In this document: in pieces, positions 22,542 to 34,440 of the stretch
Numbering within the stretch: the stretch's first letter is position 1
Layout: each line of letters begins with the position of its first letter
Assembly: GCF_002878395.1 (NCBI RefSeq)
Contig: NC_061122.1
Location: 76,886,998-76,950,997 of the forward strand
Length of the DNA stretch: 64,000 nucleotides
From: Capsicum annuum
Taxonomy: Eukaryota; Streptophyta; Magnoliopsida; Solanales; Solanaceae
Direction of reading: 5' to 3'
Made by a program: the position numbers and the translations under genes
Notes under the pieces: model-generated
What the model was told of the DNA's origin: nothing
The model's database searches: none
The model's input: only the letters and a program-made list of their open reading frames with translations

Positions 22542-25495
22542 TAAAATGATTTAATATATTTGCTATTAGAAAATTTATTTACAACATCTATAATCTGAAA
22601 AGAATAAGAAACTAAATATAACAAACTCTAACTGAATAACTATGAAGCCTCTACTAATCCTAATTAAAGGTAGCTAGGACATGAGCCATAACCATTCCTA
22701 ATAAATAACTATGAATACACATAAAATATGGGAAATACAAACTAAGTTGAGTCCTTATATTAAGAATACACATTACGTGTTAGTTGGACACAATGCTCAA
22801 GCTAACTAAGATCTTGATAATAAGAACTTAAGTCTATATCACATGAAAAATATAGGTTGAAGAGATATGCAATCAGTACTTTTGAATGTACTAAGTATAT
22901 GAGATAAGCACTCGTCCTAAATATACTTAAACTTACCTTGAAATTAAGGTCCTAAACCATTTAGTAGCGCATGCATTAAAACATGTGTGTGCATAAAATC
23001 AATGTGTCAAAATGAAATCTATGAACTATGGGCTAAATAATTCAAACAACTAGAAAGTCGTAGAAATATAAATACTTTATATGATTTACATTCAATGTTG
23101 AACATATTGTCAAACTATACTGAATGCTAGAAAATGCAAATAGTTGACCTAGAGTATAATGACCCTATATGAAATACACATGTACTAAAATAAAATTATA
23201 ATATGGAAACTCCGAGTCTAAAAGCAAGTAAAAATAAACTAGTAGTTACATACAAATACTGAGTCTGAAACTATGGGATGTGCATTGATGTAATGCCTAA
23301 GAATATAAATATGTAATTGATTACTGTTGTACTGAATAAATTGGATAATAGGTCATGCAATAACTAAGTTTAAACTATGGGAGATACTGTTAAGCGATAT
23401 ATAACCATGTGAGCTAAATATTGATTTTGATGTGTAATCCTCATTAAAAAAGGCCCAATATACCTTGCCAGGTTATCAAGTTTGATCTGATGTCGCAGCA
23501 CTAAATTAAGGTCGAAAAGGACAAAGGTGTCAAGCATATACTAATGGGTACCCCTTTAGAACCTACTATATTTCCATAGTTTTGGGACTTAGGGATATCT
23601 ACTAAAGGTTTCAGCCTAACTGATGGGTGAGCCTTCAGCCTTGTGTCGGTTAGGTGCTAAGAACTACCCCTAAGTGAATATAAATCGATATATTGAATAG
23701 CTCAATAATATAGATTTTCTAAGACTTAAATATAAGTGCTTTATCTAAAAGCATTCTAAATCATAGAAGTTGAAAGACTATTTATATTCATGTTAGTGGT
23801 CTCATGAATAAGTCACGAATAAATATTTCCCCATGAAAGTTAGTATTTTACATTTGTAATCATGAACCCTCGGTATATTGAATAATTAATGAGTTTGAAC
23901 TTAGGTAATTTCACATTCTATTCAGATTATAGGATTATCATGAGTCGGTAAAATTTTAAGTTATGGCAGGTTATATGCACCCGATTACTTAGGATTTCAT
24001 GTGTTTGCTTGGTGCTAATTACTACCCCCAATAACATATAAAAGGATATACTGAATATCTCTCTAATCCTGATGTTCTACAAGTTAAAGATAAATGTTTT
24101 ATGTAAAAGCATTCAAAATCATGGAAATTGAAAGGCCGAGTGTTCAACTATCAATGCATGAAATCCTAAGTAATCAGGTGGTTATAACCCGCCATCACTG
24201 AAGAATGCAACTATTCATGATAATCCTATAATCTGAATAGGACTTGAAATTACTTAACTCAAGTCCAAACTCATTAATTATGCAATATACTGAGGGTTTA
24301 TGGATTTCAAATTTAAAACACTAACTTTCAGGGGGAAATATGTATTCGTGACTTATTCATGAAACCCCTAATATGAAGAATGAATTTGTGAAAGTATAAG
24401 TCACAAAATATTGAACATAAGTAGACTGAGGATCCATATAATGACAAGTTCTTAAAAGTACTATATTTCATGGGAAAACTTGTCATGTAAAACTAGTACA
24501 GACTGAAATATGTTAAATCACGTATAATCATTCTAAAAGAGGCTAAAATATATAAAACATGCATAATTCTTAATTCATATTTATAATAAGTGAATTGAGA
24601 TTAAAGAATTTGGAATAATTAGGTGTGAATCCTTGATCATGAGTTCAATGACTAAATTCATATTTTCAAACTAGTTTTTGGAGAATAAGGGTGAAATTAA
24701 TGCTTTCTTGAATACTCACATACCTTATTAATCAATATTCTTGAACTAAAGTTTGGAGGATCTGAACTTGAACTTGAGCCCAAGATTCTTGCTTAAGAGA
24801 GAAACTTGAATCACTTTTTTTTTACTTAGAATGAATTTTGGAAAAATAATGAGGGGTTTGGGGGTAATTAAATTTACTTATCCTCTTATAAAATATTAAA
24901 AAACATAGTGTTGGTGTTAAAATGGTGGGATATGACCAAAAGGCCCCTAAAAATTAAATAGAAAGGTGTTGATGTACCCACCAACGACTCAAGTGACAAC
25001 TCATAATGTCTGGGGATGAGTCGTGGCTTGAATATTCATCCAAGATCATGTATAAGACTTCATTGAATAGTGTTTATGACTCTAAGGATAACTTATAGGC
25101 TTTGACTGTGAGTTATAGGGTCTTGGCAATGTGTCAATAGCTGAGTCATTGCAATTTGTTATTTTTATAATTCTTCAAAAAAATGGACATAACTTTTTAC
25201 TCCAATACTAGATTTATGCATGGTTGATAATATTGGAAAGATAATTCAAATATCTTTAATTTGGTGGGAATTAGTGCACCTATATCATCATACAATAGGA
25301 TAAATGTTCATTTGAATTTTACCCAAGAAAAATCTTATGCTAAAACTTAGCTGGAAAAGGAGTTTTCAATTCAACCTTTGGTTAGGGAATCCATATGATC
25401 TTACATATTTTCTATTACTCCTGTTATACTTATGTAATTGTTATATATATTTTGAAGATTTTTTCTGATCTCAGCAAGATTTTTAGGGTGTTTCA
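22542..25495 (-). repeat. 3' LTR of element H, with an inverted duplication
   Basis: On the minus strand it begins TGAAACACCCTAAAAATC. It matches the right-hand copy block by block, but holds about 300 bases more because of the rearrangement at 23643-24377, and it lacks the terminal 143 bases. Confidence 0.7.
23643..24377. repeat. inverted repeat plus direct repeat inside the 3' LTR of H
   Basis: Left arm 23787-24001 and right arm 24157-24377 are inverted copies of each other, clearly homologous over more than 200 bases. For example, GATTACTTAGGATTTCATG (23983-24001) pairs with CATGAAATCCTAAGTAATC (24157-24175). In addition 23643-23779 and 24001-24135 are direct copies (about 358-bp offset). 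The order is A, B inverted, A', B. The 5' LTR of H (about 32880-33250) has the simple order A, B. Confidence 0.8.
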
Positions 25496-25529
25496 ATATC
25501 TGTCTCTTAGGATCATTCATCCCCAAATG
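25496..25529 (-). promoter_or_regulatory. polypurine tract and upstream dyad of element H
   Basis: On the minus strand CATTTGGGGATGAATG (25529-25514) is followed by ATCCTAAGAGACAGATAT and then the 3' LTR (TGAAACACCC). The arrangement matches elements C and K, which read CATTCGAGGACGAAT(G) then an AAGGGG-type tract. Confidence 0.6.
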
Positions 25530-28138
25530 AACACTAACCAAGTTGAATAAACAAGGAAAGAGATGAAATCCCAACAATGAGTTCCTAAGAGTTTAATATT
25601 GATATGATAACAAATTAATAACTAAAATATAGACTAAACTTATCTCATAATTGCATGCTAAGACATGGGAGTAACTGTGTGACATGAGACTGGGCAAATT
25701 AATACGAAAAAAAAATGTTACATTGAACTAATTTTAGTTTGGAAATATGACTCAAATATAGTTAAACATAACATTAATACATCTAAGGGAACAGATGGAA
25801 TAGAAACAGACATGTACTCTAGAGAATAAGACCAAAAGAAAGGATAGGAAATTTCTGAACCGTATATTTGATCTCAAAACTGAATTATTGGGTATGAGGA
25901 CCAATTCATTGTGATAGTTTAGAACTCATCTAAGCATTCCTAGCACAAATATATATGTATAAATTCAAGTTATAGATAATGAAGTGAAATATTAAGAGTC
26001 GTTGAAAATGGAATATTTGTTACCTTAAATTCTCCTTATCAAAAGCTCTAATATCATTTATGGGTTGTACTATAAAGATTTATCTAGCAGTAATATTCTA
26101 GTCTGCTAATCTGAGCTCACTAAAAGTCTTAGTATTGAACTGGAGATACCTTTTATCTAAAAGAACCTATCATGCAACAAGGGTATCTTAAGCTAATAGT
26201 AAGTAGAAGAATGTTACGGTTTTAGTAAAATGACCAACAACTTCAAACTTAGAAACATTTATGAACCATGTGTTCTTGTTATACTTAACTAGCTAAAACT
26301 TCTAACCCTTTTAGGGAAACTACAAATGACTTCTAAAGGCTAAGTGTAGTATCATCATCCTGATCTGTTCAAGCCTAAATTTTAGATATAAATCTCCAAT
26401 TCTAATACACAGGGCAATCATTATTTATACACTTCCTATTGCATCCTTAAATAATTAACATAAGTTTAAATCTAAGAGCTACTAACCACCATAAGTCATT
26501 ATGCACAGGTATATCAACAAATCACGTAAGACTGTGACTCCACTATCATCATTATCTCAAATAAAACATAAGAATAGTCAATAAGGAACTAGAACACGAG
26601 TATATATAATTAGATAAATACCATAATATCTTAACTTATGGATTTTTATAACTTTGGTATATAGGTGAGTCCTAAGGAGTAACCTATTATATGAATAGAC
26701 TTATTCTAAATATTATATTTGAGAGCATACATGACGTGGTGTGATCTTACTAGTCATTGAGTATGTATCCTGTGTACCCCAAACTAAGAATACCATAAAA
26801 TATAACCACATGAATCCTAAACCATATAACATATGGTTAAAATTCATAGATTTAGAGAGTATGATTCATACTATTTACTAAATTGTTACTCCTTACACTA
26901 GGAATTAAGAATGGTCCTAATTTTATATAAGTTGTATGAATATGAGTTACGATCATGATGATGACATAAAAGGCATAAGTAAGTGTCATAATGAGTGAAG
27001 TATAAGAAGTATACTGAGATAAGAATGGGCCGAGTGTCTACCTCCCCTGTCACTATTCTAGAACCAACTAACAATTCTACTAGAATCTCAAAACCTGACT
27101 TGCATGACCACTCTATCACCTAACTCTTAGATTTAAGTCATCACACTAAGACTGTGGACGTCTAAAATAAACTATAAATTATACTATAATAACTTTACTT
27201 TAGTCGTTGGGGTATAGATATACTCATAAAAAATAAACTCCCCTATAACACAATATCTAAAAGTATAAACCTGCTGTTATTACTTCCTTTTGAGATAAAA
27301 CCCTTAACTTTCTGTAGCCTCAATAATCATCGTACTACAACTTAAAGGCTTATTGACTTAGAGTCTTATGATGTATCACAATACCTTGAGTATACACCAT
27401 TTCCTTTAGGAATTCAAAACATTTTCTCTCAATTAGCGTAATCACTACTACTCAAACTTAAATTCTAACACTTAACATGGATAGCCGCACAACTTCTCAT
27501 ACACTACACTAACTTAAAACTTGTGAATACTAATGAAGAAATACAAACACCCTACAAATTTAATGAAAACAATCAATCTTAACCACCTTCTCTATCTAAC
27601 TTCAATCTTTAAGCACACTTTACTTCTAATGTTACTACACATCCTTACTAACTCATTATGTCTCTCTTCCCTAAATGGCTTCTTCTATTATTTAATATCA
27701 TAAGGTGCTAACTAAAATATGCTAATCTTTTAACAATTTTATAATTTTTACATTTCTAGAACTCACACTTATAACTGTAGGATCATTCCACCATAATGTT
27801 CTCTTAAATTGTTGAACGTAGAACTAATGGTCTCCTCTTAGGCCTTATGCCATATCATGACTAATTGTAGGATCAATATGAGAAAACTCTCTAAATAGGA
27901 ATTTAATAATGACTATTTTATTACTTAAAAATAAGGAATGACTAGTGAAAATGGAAAAATGCTTGGATCTGTATAACTTTCTTAGTGAACATATCTACTG
28001 CATGGTCTGAGATATGAAATAAGGGACACATTTCTTAAATTTCTTTGTCTTTCAAAGAAAAGTAAAAACATCTCTATTCCACTCTTCAATACTCACCTAG
28101 ACACTAATTCATAGACACTTTAGGAAACTTGAACTATG

Positions 28139-28150
28139 CGCTCTGATACA
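28139..28150 (-). promoter_or_regulatory. initiator-Met primer binding site of element H
   Basis: The minus-strand text TTTGTATCAGAGC matches TTGGTATCAGAGC with one change. It sits just inside the end of the right-hand LTR (terminus near 28158), which establishes that H runs right to left. Confidence 0.65.
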
Positions 28151-29004
28151 AAGTTTATCGTAATTCAAGTCTACCCCTTAGTTATAAGATGGTGCTTGGA
28201 ACCCCAAGTGATCCCCATATACCCATGCTACTATTATAATGCATGAGAAACTAATTAAAATGTTTGTAAGATCTGAATTGACTTAGTGGGAACATAATCC
28301 TGGCATAAACTATTTTAATACATTTACTATTAGAATGTTTATTTTCAATATATATAATCTGAAAAGAAAGAGAAAATGAATATAATAACTCTGATAACTA
28401 TCTATGAAGACTTGACAAATATTAATTATAGGTAGTTGGTACATGACCCCCAACTATCCCTAATCAATACATATGAATAGATATAAATAGAGGAATCGCA
28501 AACTGACATGGTCAGTGAATAAAGATAACTCATCACCTGATGGTTGGAAAGTGTTCTACCTGACAAAGATTCAGAGAGTATGTACCTGAGCTTACATGTG
28601 ATTAGTAATTTTAAATGTGCTGAGTATGTGAGATATGAAATAGTTATGAGAACACTACGAGTTGCTTTAAAACTAAAGACGTAAACTATTTAATAAACTA
28701 CGCATTTGAACCATGTTTTTACATAAAATCTATGAGGAATAGTGAAATTTCTGAATCATAAGGTAAATATAAGACCCCTTAAATTTCTCTCATAGTCTGA
28801 TCCTTAGTGCGTGTCAAGTGAAGTGTAATTTCGGCGTTAAAAGATCAAGAAGTGACTTCCAAAGTATGAAATATTTTAAAAAATGTAGAATTTCCATAAT
28901 ATCTACTTTTTTCATTTAGAGAATTGAAATAGCTTTCTGTCGATACCAAATTTGGACAAATCCAACACTTGGGCGAAGAGTTAGAGCCATTTTAGTGAGA
29001 CAGC

Positions 29005-29018
29005 GTGCCACCTGGCAC
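29005..29018 (+). repeat. hairpin in the dyad block of LTR I
   Basis: GTGCCA and TGGCAC are separated by CC. It lies in a GC-rich block that also holds CCGCATCGTGGTG and GGCGCGTTGCC. The block occupies the same place in the LTR as those of B and C. Confidence 0.6.
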
Positions 29019-29282
29019 TTTAGCGCGTCGTGGAGCCAGCCAAAATGGCAATTGTCCAATTCTAGTGAGCCTCTATGATTCCACCGCATCGTGGTGTCTT
29101 TGTAGTTTCCAACCAAGGTGCCAACACGCTTTCCACCATTTAGCGCCAAGGCTCAGTTTCCCAATTGTCTAATTTCCAATAAGCTGCCACGATTATGGCG
29201 CGTTGCCCAACATGTAAAATAGGGATTTTTTCCTAGTTTTGGATTTTGATTCCAAGGGAAAAAAAGGTCTTTTTCCAACCCC

Positions 29283-29290
29283 TATATATA
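29283..29290 (+). promoter_or_regulatory. TATA-like box in LTR I
   Basis: TATATATA in the context CCCCTATATATACTC, about 520 bases into the LTR and just after the dyad block. This is a plausible LTR promoter with transcription starting roughly 30 bases on. No transcript evidence. Confidence 0.4.
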
Positions 29291-30949
29291 CTCTTTAACA
29301 TGAGATTTATCATATTTACACCCAAATATTGTTGGTTTCTCTCAATTTTCTTCAAGAACAAGACGTAGGGTTTCTAATCCAAGACCCAAATCATCAAGGT
29401 TTCACTGTGAATCTTTCAAAAATTACATAGCAAGGTATGTTCGATGTTGCTTCTTGGGTTCCTTCCACCCAAGAAGCTCAAGAATCCTTTTTCGAAATCC
29501 AAAGATCTTATATATATGATTTTTAATGATACATGTGAATTGAAATTGAAGTCCATGTTATTATTGAGTTAAATTATTATTTCGTTTATAAAATCTCAAG
29601 ATTTGATCCTAGTATGTGATATTCATGTGATTTTCATGATAAACCCTCTTGAAGTTAAACGTTAAGTGATGCGTTTATGTCAATTTAGTGTAGCGATTAT
29701 TGAATAAGCAAAGCATGATCTCCTTATGTTTCATAAAATGCTTATGTGAAGGAATTAGAGCCATTATAGCATGTTGACTAGAAATCCCCAAATATGTGCA
29801 AGCTCATGAATTCCATGTGTTTGTTGAAAAGCATAAATGAATGAATTATGACATGTTGGCATGAATTCCACCAATCATATGCTCTTCAATGTATGTTAAA
29901 TTTTTGTTGTAAGACCTTCTTGAATGGAGTATGAGCGAATAGCATGTCTCCCTATACTATCACATGTTTATGATTTCCAAGTGCTTGAAGAGATTATTTA
30001 ATGATTGTAATGGTGAATGAATGTCCATGGTCATAATTATTCAAGAATTTTTAAGTTTTACTTTTATGTTATCGAGTCCTGGGGTATTTATACTCGATAA
30101 TTTAGCTACAAGTTTAGAGCCTGTGTCAGTTTTCACAGTAATCTCAGTCAAGCCACGATTCTTAGAATTTAGTGAGTTATAGAACTCAGTACTCTCAGGC
30201 AGTTACAAAACTTAAGAAATCTCAGTAATAAGTATTATTAGAATTCCAACTATAGTTCACTACTCATCTTAGATATTAGTAGTATTCAAGAATTCAGTTT
30301 CAGACCTCTGTAGCTTTCAAGTAATCAATTCAGAACTTAGTATTATTTGGTCAGATAATGAGATTCAGAAGTATTCTGACAGTCTTTAGAATCATGTAAA
30401 CTCAGCTTAACTCAGTTACTCAGTATGATCAGTAATAGATTCATCTTAGTCTAGTGCAATTTAAGAAAAAAAATTAGTTCAGAGTCCTTCAATAGGAGTA
30501 GTAACTAGCACTGAGCTAGTGTAGGGATGACGACTTCCCTGTTAGAGAGCAGAGTCATTAGTAATAGTCCCTAAACTATAGAACTGTGTAGCCAGTGCAG
30601 GACCAGGAGTCACCGGTTATATTAAGGCTTGACTATCATATTTCCTTAGGCTTGACATCCTATTCAGGGTCACCCATTAGATTCTTGACCATAGCAGAGG
30701 TCTTTGATAGTGGTACGGTATTGACATTTTTCCAGTTGGGGTTACAGGTTGGAACCCACTAGATCATATTCGGAACATATTGGTTAAGTGAGAACTCACA
30801 CGGTTGTAGTTTTAATTTTAGTCTTCGGAGTAGAACTCAAAACTCAGAACTGTCAGGTACAGTTACCAATCTCATTGAGGAACTCAGATAGTTCCATCAA
30901 TTCATGGACCATCTGCTAGATAGGCCTAGTCTCTCATAAAGTTAATCAG

Positions 30950-31270
30950 TATTAGTACTAATAGATCCATAGATCACCCATTAGATAGGCCTGATTTCAG
31001 ATTCATTTTATTATTCTTATTATCAGATCTAAAGATTACCCATTAGATAGGCCTGATCTCATATTCAGTTAATTATTCTTATTATCAGATCCAGAGATCA
31101 CCCTTTAGATAGGCCTAATCTCAGATTCAGTTAATTATTCTTATTATCAGATCCATAGATCACCCATTAGATAGGCCTGATCTCAGATTCAGTTAACTAT
31201 TTTTATTATCACATTCAGATATCTTATGCTAGATAGGTCTGATCTTAAACATAATTATTCCTTATCATTG
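30950..31270 (+). repeat. 62-bp tandem repeats in LTR I
   Basis: Four to five copies of a unit that includes ATTAGATAGGCCTGATCTCA and TTAATTATTCTTATTATC. The word ATCAGAT recurs at 31022, 31084 and 31146, giving an exact 62-base spacing; the outer copies are worn. Scattered single units occur further left (30610-30700, 30910) and right (31400). Related words occur in LTR K. Confidence 0.8.
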
Positions 31271-32036
31271 ATAGCAAATTCAGGGATTAATCGTTAGAGA
31301 ATTTTGATCTCAGATTTAGTCAGTCAATTGTAGCAAGCTTAGAACTTAGTTATTGATAAGAGTAGATTCAGGTAATCAGCTTCAGTATCATCAGTTTCCG
31401 AGATCACTTGTTAGATAGGACTGATCTCAACTTTAGTACTCAGTTATCAATATCAAAAGTTTCAGTTGTTTAGTATCTCAATATTAGTAATGAGTTCAGA
31501 TGCCAGTAAAGTATTACCCAAGTTTCAATATTTAGAGTCACGATGATTTTAGTTATGGTTTGTGCATTCATGCATATTTCCTTATTTAGCACTCTTATGA
31601 TTATTCAGTTAAGTAACTGTTCATGCAAAAGCCCTTGCATTTAGCATTACCTCATCTTGCATACTCAGTGCATTCCTACGTACTAACGCATTTGCGCTAT
31701 GGTATTTTACTTTGCATTATAGGTTCCTAGGTACGAGATCTCAAGTACCTTAGCAGCTCAGTCCCAATCAGCAGCAATAGATGTAGCAGTGAGTCCTCTT
31801 ATCTGAAAATGATCTTTATTTTATTATCTCATCAAATTTAGTTTATTTCTAGTTGACGGAGTTAGTTGGGGACATTTCTCATCAACTCCATAGTTCAGAC
31901 AGTCTAGAGGCTTTTTGGGTAGATGTATCTGTATTTAGTTTTCAATAGTGAGTATTTTAGATGTTTTTAACCTTATGGAAAGTTTTTGGCTAGTTTTCCA
32001 CATATATTATATTATATTATGCAGAGCTCAGGTACA

Positions 32037-32150
32037 CTTTATGGGAACAACCTCTCTATTTCTTTAGAGGTAGCAGTATGGACTGCGTGCATCTTACCCT
32101 CCCCAGACCCCACTTTGTGAGAACACACTGGGTTTGTTGTTGTTGTTGTT
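32037..32150 (+). mobile_element. TS-like SINE, 5'-truncated, in LTR I
   Basis: Recognised by CTGCGTGCATCTTACCCTCC, CAGACCCCACTTTGTGAGA and ACACTGGG, followed by a (TTG)n tail at 32134-32150, the hallmark of the Solanaceae TS family. It is flanked by AGAGCTCAGGTAC (32023-32035) and AGAGCTCAAGTAT (32153-32165), the diverged target duplication. The tRNA-like head is missing, so it cannot be transcribed by its own promoter. Confidence 0.8.
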
Positions 32151-32390
32151 ATAGAGCTCAAGTATAAATATCTGTTGAAGGTTAGCTTTAGGTCCTTCGG
32201 GATCATAAGCACTGTGTAATAACTAGGGGGTAGTCTCAAGTTGTTACACTAAAATATTTTAAAAAAATAGAAATTTGTAGAAACATAATACTTTATATGA
32301 TTTACGCTCAATAGTGAACATTTTGTACAACTGTACTAAATTCTAGCTCAATGCAAATGGCTAAACAAGAGTTCAATGACCCTGTATGAA

Positions 32391-32410
32391 ATATATATAT
32401 ATATATATAT
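32391..32410. repeat. AT microsatellite
   Basis: About ten AT units in the 5' LTR of H. The matching place in the other LTR (about 23170) has only ATACACATGT, so the expansion is specific to this copy. Confidence 0.8.
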
Positions 32411-34440
32411 GTATATTTATATATTAAAATGCAATGATAATATGAAAATTCATAGTTTAAAAACATAGTAAAAGTGAAATAAGGTTTATACACCAATACT
32501 AAGTCTGAAATCATTGGATGTGCACTAATGCAATAACCGTGTAAATAAACATGTAACTGATTAATATCATACTAAATATAAGGTCATACAATAACTGACT
32601 TGTGAACAGGGGGAGTAACTATTAACCAACATATAATCATGTGAACCAAACATGGAGGTTGATGTATAATCTACATAGAAAATTTCCCTATGTATTTTGC
32701 AAGGTTATATAGGGTGATTTGATAGAGTACTACTAAACTAATGTCCAAAAGGACTAAGGTGTAAAGAATGATTTAATATGTTACCCTTTACAACATACAA
32801 TGGTATGTTAGCACTAGGACAATAGGACTTTTGCTGATGGTCTTAACCAAATTAAGGGGTGAGCTTTCATACCTTTGTCTGGTTTATACCAAGTACTACT
32901 CCTAACTGAATATAAATTAATATACTAAATATCTCTATCATACTGATGTTTTGAGACTAAATGGTAGGTTCTTTATAAAAAACTATTCTAAATCATAAAC
33001 ATTGAAGGACAGAGTGTTCAACTAACAGTGAATGAAATTCTAAGTCATTGCGTGTTCATAACCCACGATCATTGAAGATTACAACTACTCATGAAATCTA
33101 ATAATCTAAATGCAATTGGAAATCATTTAATGCAAGTACAAAATAATTAATTATCCAACATATTATTGATTCATAGATGACATATATAATACACAAACTT
33201 TTATGGGGATATATGTATTTATGGCTTAGTCGTGAAACCCCTAACTTGAGGAATGAATTTGTAAAAGTCCTAAAATAATGAACATAAGTTTACTGATGAG
33301 ACATAGAATGAAAAGTCTTTAAAAGTACTAAACCTTATGGGAAAACATGTCATTTTAAACTAATATTGACTGAAATTCATTAAATCATGCATAATTCATT
33401 CTGCAAGAGGATGAAGTTTATAAAACATGCATAATTTGTCACATATTAAGATAAGTGAGTTAAATCTTGTAAAGCATGCATAATAACATTGATTTTGAAC
33501 CATAATCATAAAATAATTTGAGGGAACTGAAATTCAAAAATTTTTAATAATTGGGTGTGAACCCTACATCATGAGTTCATAAATATAATAACTGAAATTT
33601 ATATCTTCAAACTAAGTTTTTGGAAAAAAGTCAAAAGGAATACCTTATTGAATACCTACAGACCTAATTACTTAACATTCTTGGACTAAGGTTATGAGGA
33701 TTTTAAGTTTGAAGATTAACCCTAGGTTCTTGCTTGATAGAGAGACTTGAATCACTTTTTTCTGTCATAGAATGAACTTAGGGAAAATAACGAGGTATTT
33801 AAGGTGATTAAATTGACTTATTCCTCTTATTACATATTGAAAAACATATTTTTGGTGTTAAAATAATGGGAAAGACCAAAAGGCCCTTTAAAATTGAATA
33901 GAAAGATGTTGTTGTCGCTCCCAATAACTCATGTGATGACCTATAGTATCTGCATATGATTCGTGGTTTAATCATTATCCTAGATATTTTTTGTAACCTC
34001 TTAGAATAGTGTTTATGGCTCTCAGGATGACTCATATGGTCTGGCTACAAGTTGAAGGGTCTTGGCGATGAGTCATCACGTAAGTTATTGCCACTGCAAG
34101 CTTTTTATAGTGCTTCAGTAATACAACCATTACTTCTTACTCCGATAAAGGATTCAAGAATGGTTGGTAGAATTGGAAATAAATTTGAAATACCTTTAAT
34201 TTTGTAGTTAATACACCAACAAAGTCTTCATATAGTAGTAGTACCAATGGTCGTACAAAGTTTACCCAAGAAAAATTGTATATTATAACTTAGCCAATAA
34301 AAGTATTTTCAACTCAACCTTGGGTTAAGGACTCCTTACGATCTTAAATGTCATCTAATATACATGTCATGTTTATGTAATGGTTCTATATATGTTTGAA
34401 GATTGGCTCTGATCATAGCTTGGATTTTTGAGGTGTTACA

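Larger units (their letters stand above)
25496..28157 (-). other. interior of element H, no coding signal
   Basis: About 2.7 kb of AT-rich sequence. Short frames exist on both strands (the longest, 26898-27119 minus, encodes 73 residues), but none shows a gag, protease, RT or integrase motif. No host gene, tRNA or SINE was recognised either. Confidence 0.5.
28768..32248 (+). mobile_element. solo LTR I (3.5 kb) nested in the 5' LTR of H
   Basis: It starts TATAAGACCCC (expected TGTAAGACCCC) and ends AGTTGTTACA. The flanks are GTAAA (28763-28767) and CTAAA (32249-32253). The uninterrupted relative in the other LTR of H reads GGGCTAAATAATTC at this point, so CTAAA is the target and one copy has mutated. 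No internal region is present. Contents in order: dyad block (about 28975-29215), TATA-like box, TCAGTA-rich tract (30110-31560), 62-bp tandem repeats, TS-like SINE and terminus. Confidence 0.8.
22542..34440 (-). mobile_element. element H: LTR pair with a non-coding interior (LARD-like)
   Basis: Long direct repeats lie at 22542-25495 and 28158-34440, the latter interrupted by solo LTR I. On the minus strand the right-hand copy begins TGTAACACCTC. The interior (25496-28157) starts with a primer site TGTATCAGAGC and ends with a polypurine-like tract preceded by the CATTCG-type dyad. I recognise no gag or pol. This makes it a candidate large retrotransposon derivative, mobilised by proteins of relatives. 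The 3' LTR lacks the last roughly 143 bases present in the 5' LTR, so its end at 22542 is truncated and no target duplication can be expected. It abuts the integrase of element F at 34441. Confidence 0.65.
28158..34440 (-). repeat. 5' LTR of element H, split by solo LTR I
   Basis: The LTR pieces are 28158-28767 and 32249-34440. With I and one copy of its duplicated target removed, the LTR is about 2.8 kb. A block with ATGAGTCATCA-type words lies at about 33900-34090. The right end, AGGTGTTACA, abuts the integrase remnant of element F. Confidence 0.65.

Noticed and set aside
30950..31270. Regularly spaced repeats resembling a CRISPR array
   Set aside because: Whole 62-base units are repeated head to tail without unique spacers, inside a plant LTR; it is a minisatellite.
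22542..34440. Target duplication for element H
   Set aside because: The flanks (ATGAT on the right, GGTAA on the left) do not match, and the left LTR lacks its last 143 bases, so none is expected.
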